DNA from: Labilithrix sp.
GTDB lineage: Bacteria > Myxococcota > Polyangia > Polyangiales > Polyangiaceae
Length of the DNA: 64,000 bases
Direction of reading: 5' to 3'
Assembly: GCA_028287035.1 (NCBI GenBank)
Contig: JAQBQL010000243.1
Location: 124,001 to 188,000 of the forward strand
The notes below the pieces were generated by a model that was given only the letters and a program-made list of their open reading frames with translations, had not been told where the DNA came from and made no database searches. Below, piece by piece: positions 61,621 through 64,000 of the stretch (within the stretch, counting starts at the first letter, position 1; the number at the start of each line of letters is the position of its first letter). Made by a program: the position numbers and the translations under genes.

Positions 61621-62829
61621 ATGGGTCAGCGTTACCAGCAGCCGCAGGCGGTCTTGCGCGGCGTTCTCGAGAGCCCCCCGGGGATCGTCATCTTCGCGCT
61701 CGACCGGGAGTACCGCTACCTCGCCTTCAACGAGAACCATGCGGCGACCATCGCCCGCATCTGGGGCGCGACCATCCGGGTCGGCCACTCGATGCTCGAC
61801 ATCATCGGGCGCGCCGACGACCGCGAGAAGGCCAAGCGGAACTTCGATCGCGCGCTCTCCGGCGAGAGCCTCACGCTCATCGAGGAGTACGGCGACGAGC
61901 AGAAGGAGCGGCGCGCGTACGAGAACATCTACAGCCCGATCCGCGACGAGGAGGGCGCCATCATCGGGCTCACCGTCTACCTGCGGGACATCTCGGCGGA
62001 GCGCGCCGCGCAGGCGGAGTTCGAACGCTACCGGACGTCCCTCGAGGACCTCGTCATGCAGCGGAGCGAGGAGCTCGAGCTCGTCCACGCCAAGCTGCTC
62101 GACGCCCAGAAGCTCGAGAGCCTCGGGGTGCTCGCCGGCGGCATTGCCCACGACTTCAACAACCTCCTCGCCGTGATCCTCGGGCGCGTCGAGCTGGCCA
62201 TGCCGCTCCTCGGCACGCAGACCGTCCTCCGTGACCACCTCGAGATCGTCCGTGAGAGCGCGCTCGAAGGCCGCATGCTCACGAAGCAGCTCCTCGGCTA
62301 TTCCGGCAAGGGCAAGCTGTCGGTCGAGTACGTCGATCTCAGCGAGCTGCTGCGGAGCATGATGCCGCTGCTCCGCGCCTCGGTCCCGCCGTCGATCTCG
62401 CTCACCGTGGACGCGAGCCCGAGGCCCGTCGTCGCCAAGCTCGATGCAACGCAGGTGAGGCAGCTCGTGCTGAACCTCGTCACCAACGCCGCCGAGGCCA
62501 TCGGCGAGGCGCCCGGGCACGTGCTCGTCCGTTCGACGGTCATCGAGGCCGACGAGTCGGTGCTCGCCGAGGCCTGCATGGCGACGTCAGTGCCGTACGG
62601 CGCTCACGCGTGCATCGAGGTGCACGACGACGGCTGTGGCATGAACGACGTCGTACGCTCGAAGATCTTCGACCCGTTCTTCACGACGAAGGTGAGCGGC
62701 CGCGGCCTCGGGCTCGCGGCGGCGCTCGGCACGGTGCGCAGCCACCACGGCACCATCCTGCTCCGCTCCAACGTGGGCCAGGGCAGCCGCTTCCGGGTGC
62801 TCTTCCCGCTGATCGAGACGCCGGGCTGA
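61621..62829 (+). CDS. PAS histidine kinase
   Basis: 402 residues from ATG 61621. One N-terminal PAS domain (about 12-135; GIVIFALDREYRYLAFNENHAATI), a coiled-coil linker, HisKA with GGIAHDFNNLL (His177), and the HATPase domain (G boxes NAAEAI, HDDGCGM, GRGLGLAA). No receiver and no membrane segment, so it must pass phosphate to a partner regulator elsewhere. Its stop is 5 bases from the convergent hydrolase stop. Confidence 0.93.
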   Translation: MGQRYQQPQAVLRGVLESPPGIVIFALDREYRYLAFNENHAATIARIWGATIRVGHSMLDIIGRADDREKAKRNFDRALSGESLTLIEEYGDEQKERRAYENIYSPIRDEEGAIIGLTVYLRDISAERAAQAEFERYRTSLEDLVMQRSEELELVHAKLLDAQKLESLGVLAGGIAHDFNNLLAVILGRVELAMPLLGTQTVLRDHLEIVRESALEGRMLTKQLLGYSGKGKLSVEYVDLSELLRSMMPLLRASVPPSISLTVDASPRPVVAKLDATQVRQLVLNLVTNAAEAIGEAPGHVLVRSTVIEADESVLAEACMATSVPYGAHACIEVHDDGCGMNDVVRSKIFDPFFTTKVSGRGLGLAAALGTVRSHHGTILLRSNVGQGSRFRVLFPLIETPG

Positions 62830-62834
62830 ACGGG

Positions 62835-63611
62835 TCACGGTCGTGCGCGGGCGTGCTCGTCGAGCCATGCCAGCGCGCGGCCCATCACGTCCTCGCCGTC
62901 GAGGAGCTGTCCGTGCCTCGCCTTCGGGATCTCCACGTAGGTGGCGGGGACGCCGCGCTGGAGGAGCAGGCGGGCGCTCTCGCGCATGAGCGCCGGGTTG
63001 TCGAACGTGCCGGCCATCATCACCGCGCCCTCGAGCGCGCCAAGCCGCTGCGCATCGACCAGACGCGGCGCCCCGATCAGGACGAGGCGCCGGTACGTCG
63101 CCGGGAAGGTCGCGGCGAGGGACTCCGCGACGTTCGCGCCCTGCGAGTAGCCGATCGCCACGATGGCATCACCGGGGGCGACGCCGCTGGCCGAGAAGCC
63201 CGCGCGCACGCGCGCATCGATGGTCTTCGCGTTCGACGTCCACGAGCGGAGACCGTGGCCACAATCGTGCTCGCCCTGGAGCGCCAGGATCGTTCCGCGG
63301 GCCGACGCTGCAAAGGCGAACGCCTGGATGTAGCCGAGCCCGTGCGTGCACGCGCCGTGGAAGAAGACCATCTGCTGCGCCGTCCCGCGGCGCCCCGGAA
63401 CGACGTAGACCGGCAGATCGCCCGCCACATCGACGGTCACGGCCGCGACCGGCGGCTCGGGCGCGCTCGCCTCGGGTGCGGCGCTCGCGCTGGTGGTCGC
63501 TGGCGCGGCGTCGGGCGCTTCGATCGCGGGCGGCGCGGCCCGTCCCGCGCCATCCGTGCGGCAGGCAGAGACGAACACGAGCAGCGCGGCCGCCAGGAGA
63601 TGCCTGAGCAC
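62835..63611 (-). CDS. Alpha/beta-hydrolase-fold lipoprotein
   Basis: 258 residues from GTG 63611, which gives a proper signal VLRHLLAAALLVFVSAC (Cys17). After an Ala/Pro/Glu-rich linker (to about 60) the hydrolase core has MVFFHGACTHG, the nucleophile elbow AIGYSQGAN (Ser), GAPRL and the His in PKARHGQLLDGED. Five bases from the stop of the convergent kinase. An exported esterase-like or dienelactone-hydrolase-like enzyme of unknown substrate is likely. Confidence 0.85.
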   Translation of the reverse strand: MLRHLLAAALLVFVSACRTDGAGRAAPPAIEAPDAAPATTSASAAPEASAPEPPVAAVTVDVAGDLPVYVVPGRRGTAQQMVFFHGACTHGLGYIQAFAFAASARGTILALQGEHDCGHGLRSWTSNAKTIDARVRAGFSASGVAPGDAIVAIGYSQGANVAESLAATFPATYRRLVLIGAPRLVDAQRLGALEGAVMMAGTFDNPALMRESARLLLQRGVPATYVEIPKARHGQLLDGEDVMGRALAWLDEHARARP

Positions 63612-63645
63612 GGCCCGAGTGTAGCGCGCCGACCGCGGCGGCGAC

Positions 63646-64000
63646 TCAGGGCGTGCAGCTGGCGAGGCAGTAATTGCTGACGCAGCGCTCGTCCGCCGTG
63701 GCAACACACCTGTCGCATCTCGAGACGAGCGCCGGCTCGTAACAGCCCATGTAGCTGTATCCGTCATTGCGAGTCCTGGTGTTGGCGCAAGCGATGAGGC
63801 CCGCGCCGCAGACGTAGCCGCCCGCCTTGCACGACCCCTTTGCGTCAGCGCCATACACGCCGAAGGTGTCGCCGTCCGTCACCCCGCAGGAGCCGCAATG
63901 CAGAGGATCTCGGTCGAGGTACGTGCAGACGGACGGGCGAGAGAGAGGCGACGCGCATTCCGTGCACGTCTCTAGCGCGACCGGGCTCGTCGCACTCCGC
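63646..64000 (-). CDS. Cys-rich protein, 5' end cut by window edge
   Basis: Partial: the minus frame is open from the right edge to the stop at 63646, at least 118 residues, with no start in view that must be used. It is very rich in Cys in a CxxC-type pattern (TCTEC, VCTY, LHCGSCGVT, GSCKAGGYVCGAGLIACA, SRCDRC, ERCVSNYCLASC), the secreted disulfide module frequent in myxobacterial surface proteins. Most likely the C-terminal end of a lipoprotein; function unknown. Confidence 0.7.
   Translation of the reverse strand, partial: RSATSPVALETCTECASPLSRPSVCTYLDRDPLHCGSCGVTDGDTFGVYGADAKGSCKAGGYVCGAGLIACANTRTRNDGYSYMGCYEPALVSRCDRCVATADERCVSNYCLASCTP

Noticed and set aside
1..64000. CRISPR arrays, insertion sequences, prophage or integrase genes
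   Set aside because: No regular short repeats, no transposase or integrase-like motifs and no phage structural genes were seen on either strand.

Overview
The window is GC-rich DNA whose gene content fits a myxobacterium (Myxococcota, Polyangia-like). The signs are many lipoproteins with acidic, Pro- or Gly-rich linkers, PAS-type histidine kinases, ECF sigma factors with C-terminal SnoaL-like domains, DUF4384 and CHAT proteins, and almost no operons of primary metabolism. This assignment is inferred from gene content only; there is no rRNA or marker gene. About 60 genes are supported. There is one tRNA (Gly, anticodon GCC). No CRISPR array, insertion sequence, integrase or replication origin was seen.

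Region 1 (1-13.7 kb): a lipoprotein, a tRNA-Gly with promoter and terminator, then the most striking locus. This is three consecutive, tightly packed paralogous double-AAA+ ATPases of Clp/Hsp100 type (1091-10336). Each has its own N-terminal domain. D1 has a damaged Walker B, D2 has an intact ATPase, and D2 lacks the usual aromatic pore loop. The first two carry a C-terminal module that I read as a class I release-factor scaffold without GGQ or the stop-codon tripeptide. A FAD oxidoreductase and a small HDxxH protein follow divergently, then a decayed stretch holding a TetR remnant.

Region 2 (13.9-25.9 kb): glycosyltransferase and UDP-galactopyranose mutase, a frameshifted repeat protein, an HD-domain (SpoT/MESH1-like) hydrolase, glutathione transferase coupled to an ECF sigma factor, and two regulator-oxidoreductase divergons. 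The first is TetR/SDR with a clear double palindromic operator. The second is LysR against an SDR plus an NADP-binding reductase.

Region 3 (25.9-38.5 kb): a gene of foreign appearance, an AraC regulator, small enzymes, an ECF sigma factor coupled to an alpha/beta hydrolase, a hemerythrin-DUF3565-DUF1971 fusion broken by one extra base (a remnant of the same DUF3565 family lies at 27 kb), an Imm26-Imm51 immunity fusion, and an HNH nuclease.

Region 4 (38.6-64 kb): surface and periplasmic proteins. These include a lipoprotein operon with a CYTH-like segment and a coupled operon of a DUF4384 lipoprotein and a 1224-residue exported TPR-CHAT protease with a beta-barrel-like C-terminus. Also present are arylamine N-acetyltransferase followed by a deleted methyltransferase pseudogene, two PAS histidine kinases, a RibD-type reductase, an aminoglycoside-phosphotransferase-like kinase and a polytopic GT39-like membrane protein. 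A Cys-rich gene runs off the right edge.
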